From contig JBCCVR010000005.1 in the NCBI GenBank assembly GCA_039194995.1, positions 1-64,000 on the forward strand: a DNA stretch of 64,000 nucleotides. The letters are read 5' to 3'. This DNA comes from CCY15215 sp039194995. Its GTDB lineage: Bacteria; Cyanobacteriota; Cyanobacteriia; Cyanobacteriales; Spirulinaceae. Made by a program: the position numbers and the translations under genes. Below, piece after piece: positions 1 to 7,303 of the stretch. Numbering within the stretch: the first letter of the stretch is position 1; each line of letters starts with the position of its first letter. Below the pieces are notes generated by a model. The model ran no database searches. It was given only the letters and a program-made list of their open reading frames with translations, and was not told the origin of the DNA.

Positions 1-2
1 CC

Positions 3-686
3 CAAATGCCAAGGCGGATACAAGCCTACGCCGCCCTCGCAGAGGAGAAGTATCAGCTTCCCGTATACCCTGTATTGGTTAATCTCCTCAAACCGGAAGG
101 AAAGCGAACGATCCCGACTCGTTACGAATCCGAATTTGCTGGCATGAGAGCCTTACGGGAATATAAAGTCATTAACCTCTGGGAAATCGAAGCGCAAACG
201 ATTCTCAATACCCCCATTCGCCCTCTGATTCCCTTCGTGCCATTGCTAAAAGATGGCAACCAAGAACTCATGGTGCAAGAAGCCCTGCGAATGTTGAGAG
301 CCGACGAACAGTTGCAAGACTTCGAGACATTATTGAGCTTTTTTGCTAGTTTTGTATTGGATGCCAATCTAGTCAAACAAATTCTGAGGTGGGATATGGC
401 GGTATTAGAAGCATCACCTTTATATCGAGAATTGCTCGAACAGGCGAGAAAAACAGTTTTACAAGAAGGTATCGAGCAAGGTATCGAACAAGGTATCAAG
501 CAAGGTATCGAACAAGAACGCCGAAAAGTCGTGGAAAGCGTGATGAAATTGCGTTTTGATCTCATCGATCCTGAATTGGAAGCGATAGTACCAAAATTGA
601 TTGCTTTTCCAACTGAAGAATCTTTGCCTTTGATTATGCAACGATCGCGGCAAGAATTACTCGAGCAATTTGCCGATCGCAATTAA
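3..686 (+). CDS. Rpn-family PD-(D/E)XK nuclease/putative transposase, 5' end cut by window
   Basis: The protein matches the C-terminal two thirds of the cyanobacterial Rpn (recombination-promoting nuclease)/PDDEXK_2 group: the conserved stretches LPVYPVLV, PTRYESEFAG, INLWEIEAQ, RWDMAVLEASPLY and a tail of GIEQ repeats are all visible. The catalytic acidic residues of the family lie further N-terminal, so they would be to the left of the window and cannot be checked. The first ATG inside the window is at 6, but the frame is open to the edge and the family is longer, so I treat the gene as partial rather than starting there. Family members are thought to be DNA endonucleases linked to RecA-independent recombination; the role of this copy is unknown. 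It ends 250 bp before an ankyrin gene on the same strand. Confidence 0.8.
   Translation, partial: QMPRRIQAYAALAEEKYQLPVYPVLVNLLKPEGKRTIPTRYESEFAGMRALREYKVINLWEIEAQTILNTPIRPLIPFVPLLKDGNQELMVQEALRMLRADEQLQDFETLLSFFASFVLDANLVKQILRWDMAVLEASPLYRELLEQARKTVLQEGIEQGIEQGIKQGIEQERRKVVESVMKLRFDLIDPELEAIVPKLIAFPTEESLPLIMQRSRQELLEQFADRN
468..515 (+). repeat. Four tandem 12-bp repeats coding GIEQ/GIKQ
   Basis: Four consecutive copies of a 12-bp unit like GGTATCGAGCAA encode Gly-Ile-Glu/Lys-Gln four times near the C-terminus of the Rpn-family protein. The unit is a multiple of three, so copy number can change without breaking the frame. Such linker repeats are common in this protein family. Confidence 0.9.
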
Positions 687-937
687 CAATCATTATTTTG
701 AGGTGGGATATACCTCCCTCCCCTTCATCTTTCCCCAAGAAAATTCCCCTTCCACGCAAAATTCTCAGACCATCACCCGATCGCATTCTCCAATCCCTTA
801 CCCTACCTCAATTCTCGCCACTGAGTGGGGGACTAATAGCGATCGCGAATAGATTTTTTTCCCATTCTAAACTGGTAAAGTCCGTGGCAACCCTCGACAG
901 AATTTTGGGTAGCCGATGCAGATATTACAGAAATACC

Positions 938-1405
938 ATGAGTCAAGTATCCGTTTGCGATCGCCTCGATCCGGTTCTCGAAAATTGGTTGCTGGCGCGG
1001 GGATTCAATCCCAACGATCTAGAACAGCCCGGGTATAATGGCGATACTGCTTTGATGCAGGCAACGCGAGAAGAAGAAACCGAAACCGTGAAATCCTTGA
1101 TTCGCGCGGGTGCATTGTTAAATTCCAAAAATAATGATGGCAATAATGCCCTCTGGTTTGCTTGTTTTCGCGATCGCTACGATCTGATCGAGTTATTGAT
1201 CGATGCGGGCATCAATTGCGACAATCAGAATGATAATGGGGCAACTGCGCTGATGTATGCGGCTTCGGCAGGGAAAACCGAGATGGTGAAGGCGCTTTTG
1301 GCGATGAATGCCAATGCTGGATTGAAAAATTTGGATGATTTCCGGGCGATCGATTTTGCTGCCAATTTTGACATTATCAAGGTGTTAAAAAATGCTGCTG
1401 TCTGA
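938..1405 (+). CDS. Ankyrin-repeat protein
   Basis: This 155-residue protein has three full ankyrin repeats (about residues 35-67, 68-100 and 101-133) and a fourth partial one at the end. Each shows the usual pattern, for example TALMQA, NALWFA and TALMYAA followed by LLI-x-AG. Ankyrin repeats bind other proteins; there is no signal peptide or catalytic domain, so a cytoplasmic adaptor is likely. The frame is open upstream to 698, but the ATG at 938 is chosen because the extra 80 residues are low-complexity and unlike ankyrin sequence. Its last 14 bp overlap the start of the SagB-like gene, which implies translational coupling and suggests the two products work together. Confidence 0.8.
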   Translation: MSQVSVCDRLDPVLENWLLARGFNPNDLEQPGYNGDTALMQATREEETETVKSLIRAGALLNSKNNDGNNALWFACFRDRYDLIELLIDAGINCDNQNDNGATALMYAASAGKTEMVKALLAMNANAGLKNLDDFRAIDFAANFDIIKVLKNAAV

Positions 1406-2702
1406 GGCGATCGCCAACAAATATCACGAGGCGACGAAGCATTCCCCTCTCTCGGTACAGATAGATCCCAACTATGTCGATCCGAGGACGCAACCCGCCG
1501 CCTTTAAAATCTATCCCCATTTTTTCCGTCGCTTTCCCCTAGAGCCGGAAAATCCCCTGCATCGCCTCCTTTCCCTCACCAGTGCTATCACGTATCGAAA
1601 GCAGTATCGCGACGGCGTTACTCACTTGCTCCGAGTTCAACCTTCTGCCGGTGCCCTTTATCCCACGGAACTATACGTGCAAATTCGGGGCATTAAGGGA
1701 ATGCTTGACGGCATTTATCACCTAGAACCCCAAAATAATGTCCTGACGCTGATTTACGAACTGATTGACGACGGCATCGAGGCATACTTGCAAGACTCTC
1801 GCCTGATTCGCGGTTGTATTTTTCTGGTCAGTTGCGTCTATTTTCGCTCCAGTTGGAAATACAAAAATCGCAGCCTGCGCTATTGTTTCTTGGATAGCGG
1901 GCATCATTTGGGGGCGATCGAGGCGGCGGCTTATGTCTCTGGATCTCCCTATAAACTTGCGTTTGATTTCGATCGCCTTGCTCTCAATCAAGTTCTCGGC
2001 TTTGAAAACAAAGAGTTTATCGCGGCGGTTGCGATCGCGGGAGAACCCAAAGAGAAAGCAGTACGACGATTGCGATCGCCCCTCCCCGTAGTTTCCGGTA
2101 GCGATTATTTTGAACCTAACCCTTTTATTGAAGAGGGTTACGCAGAGACTTTTAGCGAGAGCTATCGAGAAAATGCTGTCGAACAACCGATCTTTCCCTT
2201 TGCACCTTCCCAATGGTTGCAAGGAATTCAACAACGGCGATCGGCACGGCGATTTTTTCCTCGTGCCATCAGCCGCGATGATTTTCAAATGGTTTGGGAG
2301 GCATTACAACAACCCATTCCCAGCGAACAATTGGAAACCTTGGAAATTTTCGCCGTCGTGCAGCGCGTAACGGGGATGCAGCCCGGAATCTATCGTTACT
2401 CCCAAGGGGAAAAACTCCTCAAAGCGGGAGAATTTCAGCAACAAACGGGCTATCTCTGCATTAATCAAGCGATCGCTCGGGATAGTGCAGTCGTCTTTTT
2501 CTTCACTGCCCATTTTGACAATTATCGCGTAGCGTTGAACCAAGCAGGCATCATCGGACAGCGCATCTATCTCGCAGCGACGGCATTGAATATCGGCTGT
2601 AGCGGCATTGGCGCATATTTTGATGATGAAGTGCAAGCCTTTTTAGAAACCGATCGCTCGATTTTGTATGCGATGGCGATCGGACAAACGACGAAAGAAT
2701 GA
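1392..2702 (+). CDS. SagB/ThcOx-family nitroreductase-like oxidoreductase
   Basis: The 436-residue protein has two nitroreductase-fold halves, as in cyanobacterial SagB-type dehydrogenases. The first half contains QPSAGALYPTELYV and the conserved YCFLDSGHHLG segment, and the second begins near RRSARRFF. SagB-type enzymes use FMN and, in azole-forming peptide pathways, oxidise azolines to azoles. Here there is no precursor peptide, cyclodehydratase (YcaO) or transporter nearby, so a peptide-modifying role is not supported by context and the substrate is unknown. The ATG at 1392 overlaps the ankyrin gene by 14 bp, so the two are probably one operon. The family assignment is firm and the function is open. 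Confidence 0.85.
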   Translation: MLLSEAIANKYHEATKHSPLSVQIDPNYVDPRTQPAAFKIYPHFFRRFPLEPENPLHRLLSLTSAITYRKQYRDGVTHLLRVQPSAGALYPTELYVQIRGIKGMLDGIYHLEPQNNVLTLIYELIDDGIEAYLQDSRLIRGCIFLVSCVYFRSSWKYKNRSLRYCFLDSGHHLGAIEAAAYVSGSPYKLAFDFDRLALNQVLGFENKEFIAAVAIAGEPKEKAVRRLRSPLPVVSGSDYFEPNPFIEEGYAETFSESYRENAVEQPIFPFAPSQWLQGIQQRRSARRFFPRAISRDDFQMVWEALQQPIPSEQLETLEIFAVVQRVTGMQPGIYRYSQGEKLLKAGEFQQQTGYLCINQAIARDSAVVFFFTAHFDNYRVALNQAGIIGQRIYLAATALNIGCSGIGAYFDDEVQAFLETDRSILYAMAIGQTTKE

Positions 2703-2780
2703 GAATGGCGATCGCGCTTTTTGGATTGTCGTGGGAATTGTTGGGTTAAAATTGTACTTGCCATATCTCCCAAAAAATCG

Positions 2781-3080
2781 ATGTCTGTTGAAATTCCTTA
2801 TACCGAGGCAATCCAAAACTTTGACAAGATTTATGAGACGGTAATCGGCGATCGCCAAGCGATCGCGATTCCCCGTGACGGTGATGAAAGTGTTTCGCTA
2901 CTTCCCACTGCGGAATTAGAAAGTTTGCTGGAGACCGTCTATTTATTTCAGTCTCATGAAAATGCCAAGCGTCTGCTAGAGTCTTTAGAACGATATCGAG
3001 ACAAGAGTAATAAATCTTTGACCGTTGAAGAATTGTGTTTGGAGTTTGGACTGAGTGAAGAAGAAAAAGCCTCAGCCTGA
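2781..3080 (+). CDS. YefM/Phd-type antitoxin without its usual toxin
   Basis: This 99-residue protein resembles YefM/Phd antitoxins: an N-terminal DNA-binding part (IPYTEAIQNFDKIYETV) and a C-terminal acidic toxin-binding part. It is clearly related to the antitoxin at 24494-24778 (both share the ELxSLLExxYLxxSxEN pattern). Antitoxins of this type repress their own promoter and neutralise a RelE/YoeB-family mRNA interferase. The partner toxin gene expected to overlap its 3' end is missing; an unrelated lysine-rich ORF overlaps there by 26 bp. The ATG at 2781 is preferred over an upstream in-frame start because it matches the N-terminus of the family. Confidence 0.8.
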   Translation: MSVEIPYTEAIQNFDKIYETVIGDRQAIAIPRDGDESVSLLPTAELESLLETVYLFQSHENAKRLLESLERYRDKSNKSLTVEELCLEFGLSEEEKASA

Positions 3081-3597
3081 CCAAAAGAATAAGGTCTCAA
3101 GCCTCCTCCTTCAGGAGGACAAGCCAAAAGCCTTCCAAATTCCAAATCGAGAAGCAGAAATCGAAGTGCTGGAAAAATACGGTTCTCAAGTTGATATTTT
3201 TTACATGGTCAATCGCAGCGCAGACGCTGAACTTGCCAAGATGGAAAGATTTCTCATTCGCAAATTTAAGCCTTTCTTAAATGATACCACCCGTCTTGAC
3301 AGGAAGAAAAAGAAGGGCATTCACACAGAGAAATGCGGTGAATTAGAAATTTTGCCCCGTAAGAAAAAACGTGGCAGGAAGAAAGGAAGTCCCAACAAAA
3401 AACCTGCATCTGGTTATATTCACCCTCGAAAAGATTCCGAACACTGGGTTTATCAATATTGGGATATTGAGCAAAGGAAAAAGCGATCGCTGTCAGTTCA
3501 TCCGGATGATGTAGAGCCAGTACAACAGGCGCGCGCGGAGGGAAAGTCTGTTGATGAAATTATTGGAATTATTAGAGGAAGGAGGAAAAACAATTAA
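3055..3597 (+). CDS. Lysine-rich hypothetical protein, possible GIY-YIG remnant
   Basis: I do not recognise this 180-residue protein with confidence. It starts at a GTG placed directly after an in-frame TGA and overlaps the antitoxin by 26 bp. Three parts can be seen: a basic N-terminus (KKKKPQPDQ), a middle segment with YGSQVDIFYMV and MERFLIRKFKPFLND that resembles the C-terminal half of GIY-YIG nuclease domains, and a basic spacer (RKKKRGRKKGS) followed by a segment YIHPRKDSEHWVYQYW. The diagnostic GIY and YIG motifs are absent, so if it derives from that family it is truncated. It occupies the place where a toxin gene would be. A hairpin terminator follows. Confidence 0.45.
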   Translation: MKKKKPQPDQKNKVSSLLLQEDKPKAFQIPNREAEIEVLEKYGSQVDIFYMVNRSADAELAKMERFLIRKFKPFLNDTTRLDRKKKKGIHTEKCGELEILPRKKKRGRKKGSPNKKPASGYIHPRKDSEHWVYQYWDIEQRKKRSLSVHPDDVEPVQQARAEGKSVDEIIGIIRGRRKNN

Positions 3598-3634
3598 TAC
3601 TCAAATTATAAGTCATACCTCACAAAAATTGAAA

Positions 3635-3655
3635 GACACCCCCTAAAGAGGTGTC
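3635..3655 (+). terminator. Hairpin after the lysine-rich ORF
   Basis: GACACC and GGTGTC form a 6-bp stem around a 9-base loop, 38 bp after the stop codon. A clear T tract is lacking, and the site could also serve psbK from the other strand, so the terminator call is moderate. Confidence 0.4.
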
Positions 3656-3692
3656 CTATCTTCAAGCATTCCAAACTACTAAAATCAGGAAC

Positions 3693-3830
3693 TTATCTGA
3701 AGCCCACCGCCGCTTGCCAAACGAAAGCAAGCAACAGGAAAAATAAGGGGATGAGCGGGAGTACGTCCACCAAGGGATCGAAAATTTGGTAGGCTTCGGG
3801 TAATTCAGCCAACAGCATTGCAACGTTCAT
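3693..3830 (-). CDS. psbK: Photosystem II reaction center protein K
   Basis: The 45-residue product ends in LPEAYQIFDPLVDVLPLIP followed by a single transmembrane helix (LFFLLLAFVWQAAVGFR), which is the near-invariant mature PsbK sequence. PsbK is a one-helix subunit of photosystem II in the thylakoid membrane, near CP43, and helps dimer stability. The frame is open for 19 more codons upstream, but the ATG at 3830 gives the standard cyanobacterial length of 45 residues, with a short propeptide (MNVAMLLA). It lies 68 bp downstream of tgt on the same strand; a psbK-tgt-cobS neighbourhood is found in other cyanobacteria. Confidence 0.95.
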   Translation of the reverse strand: MNVAMLLAELPEAYQIFDPLVDVLPLIPLFFLLLAFVWQAAVGFR

Positions 3831-3898
3831 TGATTTATAAGTCCTTCCGATACAGCGTTTTTTAAGAATTGCAATAGATTTTAACATAGTATGGCGAA

Positions 3899-5029
3899 CT
3901 ACTCGTCATCCAACCATTCTGCAAATTCTTCGGGAAAGCGATCGCTCCAAATGGCCTCGCGAATGCGTTGGGTAAAGCGAACCAACTCCGTTACATTATG
4001 CAGGGACAGCAAAATATAACCGAGCATTTCTTTAGATTTGATCAGATGATTCAGATAAGCGCGGGTAAAGTTCTGACAGCAATAACAGGGACAGGTCTCG
4101 TCGAGGGGGCGAAAATCCTCGCGGAATCGGGCGTTTTTCAAATTCCACCGCTCTCCTTGAACCATTGCCGTGCCGTGCCTGCCGAAACGGGTGGGAATGA
4201 CACAATCAAAGAGATCGATTCCTGATGCGATCGCCCGAACCATTTCCCGATAAGTCCCGACCCCCATCAAATAGCGGGGTTTATGTTCCGGTAAAATCGG
4301 CGCGGCGGCTTCTACCACGGGATACATGAGTTCTGGCGGTTCTCCCACGCTGACCCCACCGATCGCGTATCCCGGCAAATCGAAATCAAGGAGCGATCGC
4401 GCCGCTTCCACCCGCAAATCCGGGAAGACTCCCCCCTGTACGATCCCAAATAAAGCCTGTTCTTGGGGGCGTTGGTGTGCCTCGACGCAGCGTTCCAACC
4501 AACGGTACGTCCGCTCTGTCGCCGCTTTGACTTCCTCTTTTTCGGCAGGATAGGGGGGACATTCATCAAACGCCATAATCACATCGGCACCAAGGGCATT
4601 TTGAATGGCGATGGAACTTTCTGGAGTGAAATAAATGAGGCGACCATCCCGGGGAGATCGAAAGGTTACGCCATCCTCTTCAATTTTTCGCAACTCGCTC
4701 AAACTAAACACCTGAAAACCGCCAGAATCCGTTAAAATGGGCTGTTCCCAGCCCATAAAGCGATGCAATCCTCCCGCCTTTTCGATCAATGCTTCGCTAG
4801 GTTGCAAATGAAGGTGATAGGTATTGGCGAGAATCATTTGCGCCCCAGTGGTTTCTACTTGTGCTGGAGTCAATCCTTTCACCGTTCCCACCGTCCCCAC
4901 GGGCATAAAGCGAGGCGTTTCTACGATGCCGTGGGGCGTATTAAAAATACCTGCCCTCGCCCGCGTGCGAGAACAAGTTTTTTGCAGTTGAAAGGAAAAA
5001 GGAGAGGAATGCGTTTCCCGATCGCCCAT
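3899..5029 (-). CDS. tgt: Queuine/preQ1 tRNA-ribosyltransferase
   Basis: Tgt exchanges the guanine at wobble position 34 of tRNAs with GUN anticodons for preQ1 in bacteria, in the queuosine pathway. The sequence has the substrate-pocket motif ILTDSGGFQVFSL with the first catalytic Asp, the nucleophile region LFDCVIPTR, and the zinc site CPCYCC with a later His. The length (376 residues) is normal. The longest frame would begin at a TTG in a heptamer repeat; the ATG at 5029 (MGDRET) is preferred. psbK follows on the same strand, and a conserved hypothetical gene precedes it, so these may be cotranscribed. Confidence 0.95.
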   Translation of the reverse strand: MGDRETHSSPFSFQLQKTCSRTRARAGIFNTPHGIVETPRFMPVGTVGTVKGLTPAQVETTGAQMILANTYHLHLQPSEALIEKAGGLHRFMGWEQPILTDSGGFQVFSLSELRKIEEDGVTFRSPRDGRLIYFTPESSIAIQNALGADVIMAFDECPPYPAEKEEVKAATERTYRWLERCVEAHQRPQEQALFGIVQGGVFPDLRVEAARSLLDFDLPGYAIGGVSVGEPPELMYPVVEAAAPILPEHKPRYLMGVGTYREMVRAIASGIDLFDCVIPTRFGRHGTAMVQGERWNLKNARFREDFRPLDETCPCYCCQNFTRAYLNHLIKSKEMLGYILLSLHNVTELVRFTQRIREAIWSDRFPEEFAEWLDDE

Positions 5030-5031
5030 TA

Positions 5032-5045
5032 CCAATTACCAATTA
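5032..5045 (-). repeat. Heptamer repeat in front of tgt
   Basis: Two copies of the 7-bp unit CCAATTA (TAATTGG on the coding strand) sit directly before the tgt start codon, with a degenerate third copy overlapping it. Similar heptamer runs precede three other genes in this window. Confidence 0.7.
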
Positions 5046-5051
5046 CCTCTC

Positions 5052-5498
5052 TTAAAAATCCTCATCATCCATCTGTACATCCCATTTTGCCGCGAGGACT
5101 TGTTCGAGCATGACTTCGAGGGCTGCTTCGTCCAGATTATCCGAATTTTCGCGGTCTTGTAAGGGGTTGCTTAAGGGCATCAATCGCAACTGGCGATTAT
5201 CTTGAATGAGATCGAAATAGGTTTCGCGATCGGGGGATTGATGGAGATGCAGGTAATCAAAACTCTGCACGTTGATGTAGAGGGCGTGATTGGCGATGAG
5301 GGTTGCTTGCCCGGCATCAGCAAAAACTTCTAAAACGTAACCTTCTCCCTGAGTTTGCACCTGACGATCGAGGGAGTGAATGTAGTAGACCCGCGTTAGA
5401 GAACCGAGCAAGCGGCGCATATCATCTTTGTTGACGATCAAACCGTTGTCGATAATGCAAGGGGCGGGGAGTGATTGGGGAAATGGATTGTGACTCAT
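5052..5498 (-). CDS. Conserved cyanobacterial hypothetical protein
   Basis: This 148-residue protein has no signal peptide, membrane segment or motif of known function. It reads as a soluble alpha/beta protein with an acidic C-terminus ending MDDEDF. The segment IIDNGLIVNKDDMRRLLGSLTRVYYIHSL looks like a well-conserved core, and I recall similar cyanobacterial proteins of unknown function, but I cannot name a family. The gene is upstream of tgt on the same strand with only a 22-bp gap, so it is probably cotranscribed with tgt and psbK. Confidence 0.7.
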   Translation of the reverse strand: MSHNPFPQSLPAPCIIDNGLIVNKDDMRRLLGSLTRVYYIHSLDRQVQTQGEGYVLEVFADAGQATLIANHALYINVQSFDYLHLHQSPDRETYFDLIQDNRQLRLMPLSNPLQDRENSDNLDEAALEVMLEQVLAAKWDVQMDDEDF

Positions 5499-5928
5499 GG
5501 GAAACAGCCATTAATGCGAGGATTTCATGAGATTGTTTCATTGTTCCATGCAATGGCAACATGGATTTAAAACAATAAATTTAGAACAACGAATTGCTGG
5601 AAGTGAATCGAGAGAAATAAACTGATGGGAATCTATCCCGCAGGAGTTACAAAGCGTTGCTTTGAAAGAATGGCTTCTTGAAAGAATAGCTTCTTGAAAG
5701 AACAGCTTTGACACTATATTAAAAGTTCTCCCGAGCAGTTGAAGATACGTTCCTAGTTGCGATTTAATGTCGTTCTAGAAATTTATCTTGTGGAGTTATC
5801 TGCCAATAACACCGCAACTGATTGAGAAGGCCGACCATTTTCGGGTCATTTTTTTGACCGTTCTACCGACCGTTAACCCAATATTAGCTCAATATTTTTC
5901 AACTGCCTCGTTTTTAGTTTAACAGGAG
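5499..5928. other. 430-bp divergent intergenic region
   Basis: This gap separates the minus-strand tgt group from cobS and must hold promoters for both directions. It contains the triple 16-bp repeat at 5662-5709 and a short hairpin (GGTCA at 5844-5848, TGACC at 5855-5859). A cobalamin riboswitch was looked for ahead of cobS and not recognised. No coding frame with family features was found. Confidence 0.5.
5662..5709 (+). repeat. Three tandem 16-bp repeats between tgt group and cobS
   Basis: The unit TTGAAAGAATGGCTTC occurs three times in a row, with one or two substitutions between copies (TGG, TAG and CAG in the variable triplet). It is not coding in any convincing frame. Confidence 0.85.
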
Positions 5929-6720
5929 ATGAAACAATTGAAACCCCCATACGTCTTGAAGTGGTTATTTTCTTTCGGGCAATCTTTTCTAGCGGCGATC
6001 GCTTTCTACAGTTGTTTGCCCGTGCCGGGGATGCAATGGTTACGGTTCGATCGCATTGCCCGTTTTGCTCCTGCCGTCGGCCTGCTGCTGGGACTGCTCT
6101 TGATGGGGGTGGATTGGGGTTTACAATGGTTGCAAATGCCCATACTCCCGCGCAGTGCTTTTCTGGTTTCTCTTTGGATTTTCTTAACGGGAGGATTGCA
6201 TTTGGATGGGGCGATGGATGCGGCGGATGGATTGGCGGTTCTCGATCGCGATCGCCGCTTGCAGGTCATGCAGGACAGTCATAGCGGAGCGTTTGCCGTC
6301 ATGGTGGCTATTGTTATTTTTTCCTTAAAAACCCTTGCTTTGAGCGAAATTGAGGCTTGGCGGGGTTTGGGGGTGATGCTGGCGGCGGGATGGGGACGTT
6401 GGGGGCAAGTCGTGGCAATCGCCCTCTATCCCTATCTCAAACCCACGGGGAAGGGCGCATTTCATAAAGAACATTTACACTATCCAGGCGATGTACTGGG
6501 CGGGTTCTTGCTCTTGGTCGGGATCGGTATGCTGCCGATCTTTCTCTGGGGGGAAGGATGGTGGGTCGCGGTGGGAATGGCGATCGCTGGGTTTGGTTTC
6601 GCGATCGCCGTCGGCTATTGGTTTTATCGACAATTTGGCGGGCATACGGGGGATACTTACGGCGCGATCGTAGAATGGACGGAAGCGTTTTATTTGTTGC
6701 TGTTAACGCTTTTGCTTTGA
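5929..6720 (+). CDS. cobS: Adenosylcobinamide-GDP ribazoletransferase (cobalamin synthase)
   Basis: CobS joins adenosylcobinamide-GDP with alpha-ribazole (or its phosphate) in the last steps of cobalamin or pseudocobalamin assembly. It is an integral membrane enzyme. The 263-residue sequence has several hydrophobic helices, the family motif GGLHLDGAMDAADGL (about residues 88-102), followed by RRLQVMQDSHSGAFA, and the typical GGHTGDTYGA segment near the C-terminus. Length is normal. The ATG at 5929 follows AGGAG. A HAD-like gene begins 6 bp after the stop codon, suggesting one transcript. Confidence 0.95.
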   Translation: MKQLKPPYVLKWLFSFGQSFLAAIAFYSCLPVPGMQWLRFDRIARFAPAVGLLLGLLLMGVDWGLQWLQMPILPRSAFLVSLWIFLTGGLHLDGAMDAADGLAVLDRDRRLQVMQDSHSGAFAVMVAIVIFSLKTLALSEIEAWRGLGVMLAAGWGRWGQVVAIALYPYLKPTGKGAFHKEHLHYPGDVLGGFLLLVGIGMLPIFLWGEGWWVAVGMAIAGFGFAIAVGYWFYRQFGGHTGDTYGAIVEWTEAFYLLLLTLLL

Positions 6721-6726
6721 GAAGAG

Positions 6727-7191
6727 ATGAGAATTTCTTTCGATCTCGACGATCTATTAATTTGCGATCGCGCCCTAACCCTTTACGAACGAGAGCCTTT
6801 TTTCTTGTTGCGGTATTCCATCGCCCGAGAGCCATTACGATTAGGAACGGCTCAATTAATCAAAACATTGCAAAAATACGATTGTGAAGTTTGGATTTAT
6901 ACAACTTCTTATCATTCTCCTCTAGCAATTCGTTTATGGTTGTGCTGTTATGGGATCTCAATTCAGGGGATTATCAATCAAACCATCCATGAGAAATATT
7001 TTCAGAACAACGCCGCACCCAGCAAACACCCTCGGGCGTTCGGAATCGATTTACACATTGACGACTCTTCGGGGGTAAAATTGGAAGGAGAAAAATATGG
7101 TTTTGAGGTGCTCGTTATTTCTCCAGAGGATCGAGATTGGGGCGATCGCGTCCTCAATACTGTTCTAAGGTACATCAACGCAAAAAAATAA
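6727..7191 (+). CDS. HAD-superfamily hydrolase-like protein
   Basis: This 154-residue protein shows a HAD-type motif I near its N-terminus (FDLDDLL, Asp5 and Asp7), a motif II-like Thr (WIYTTS) and an acidic motif III (LHIDDS), giving a compact cap-less HAD fold. Such proteins are usually phosphatases. The substrate cannot be deduced. It is placed 6 bp behind cobS; a phosphatase acting on a corrinoid phosphate would fit the position, but that is only inference from neighbourhood. Confidence 0.7.
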   Translation: MRISFDLDDLLICDRALTLYEREPFFLLRYSIAREPLRLGTAQLIKTLQKYDCEVWIYTTSYHSPLAIRLWLCCYGISIQGIINQTIHEKYFQNNAAPSKHPRAFGIDLHIDDSSGVKLEGEKYGFEVLVISPEDRDWGDRVLNTVLRYINAKK

Positions 7192-7303
7192 AGGATTCTT
7201 AACTCATTCTTCCGGATGTGGCGCTTAAACTTTGAGAAGTGAAGGTGTCAAACATTTGAATCCAATTTAACCGATCTATTTTTCTTTCGCAGCAACCAAA
7301 ATC

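Noticed and set aside
698..937. Extended N-terminus of the ankyrin protein
   Set aside because: The upstream 80 codons are low-complexity, Pro/Ser/Arg-rich and unrelated to the ankyrin family; the ATG at 938 is better.
5800..5928. Cobalamin riboswitch ahead of cobS
   Set aside because: The conserved B12-box was not found; only a short GGTCA/TGACC hairpin is present.
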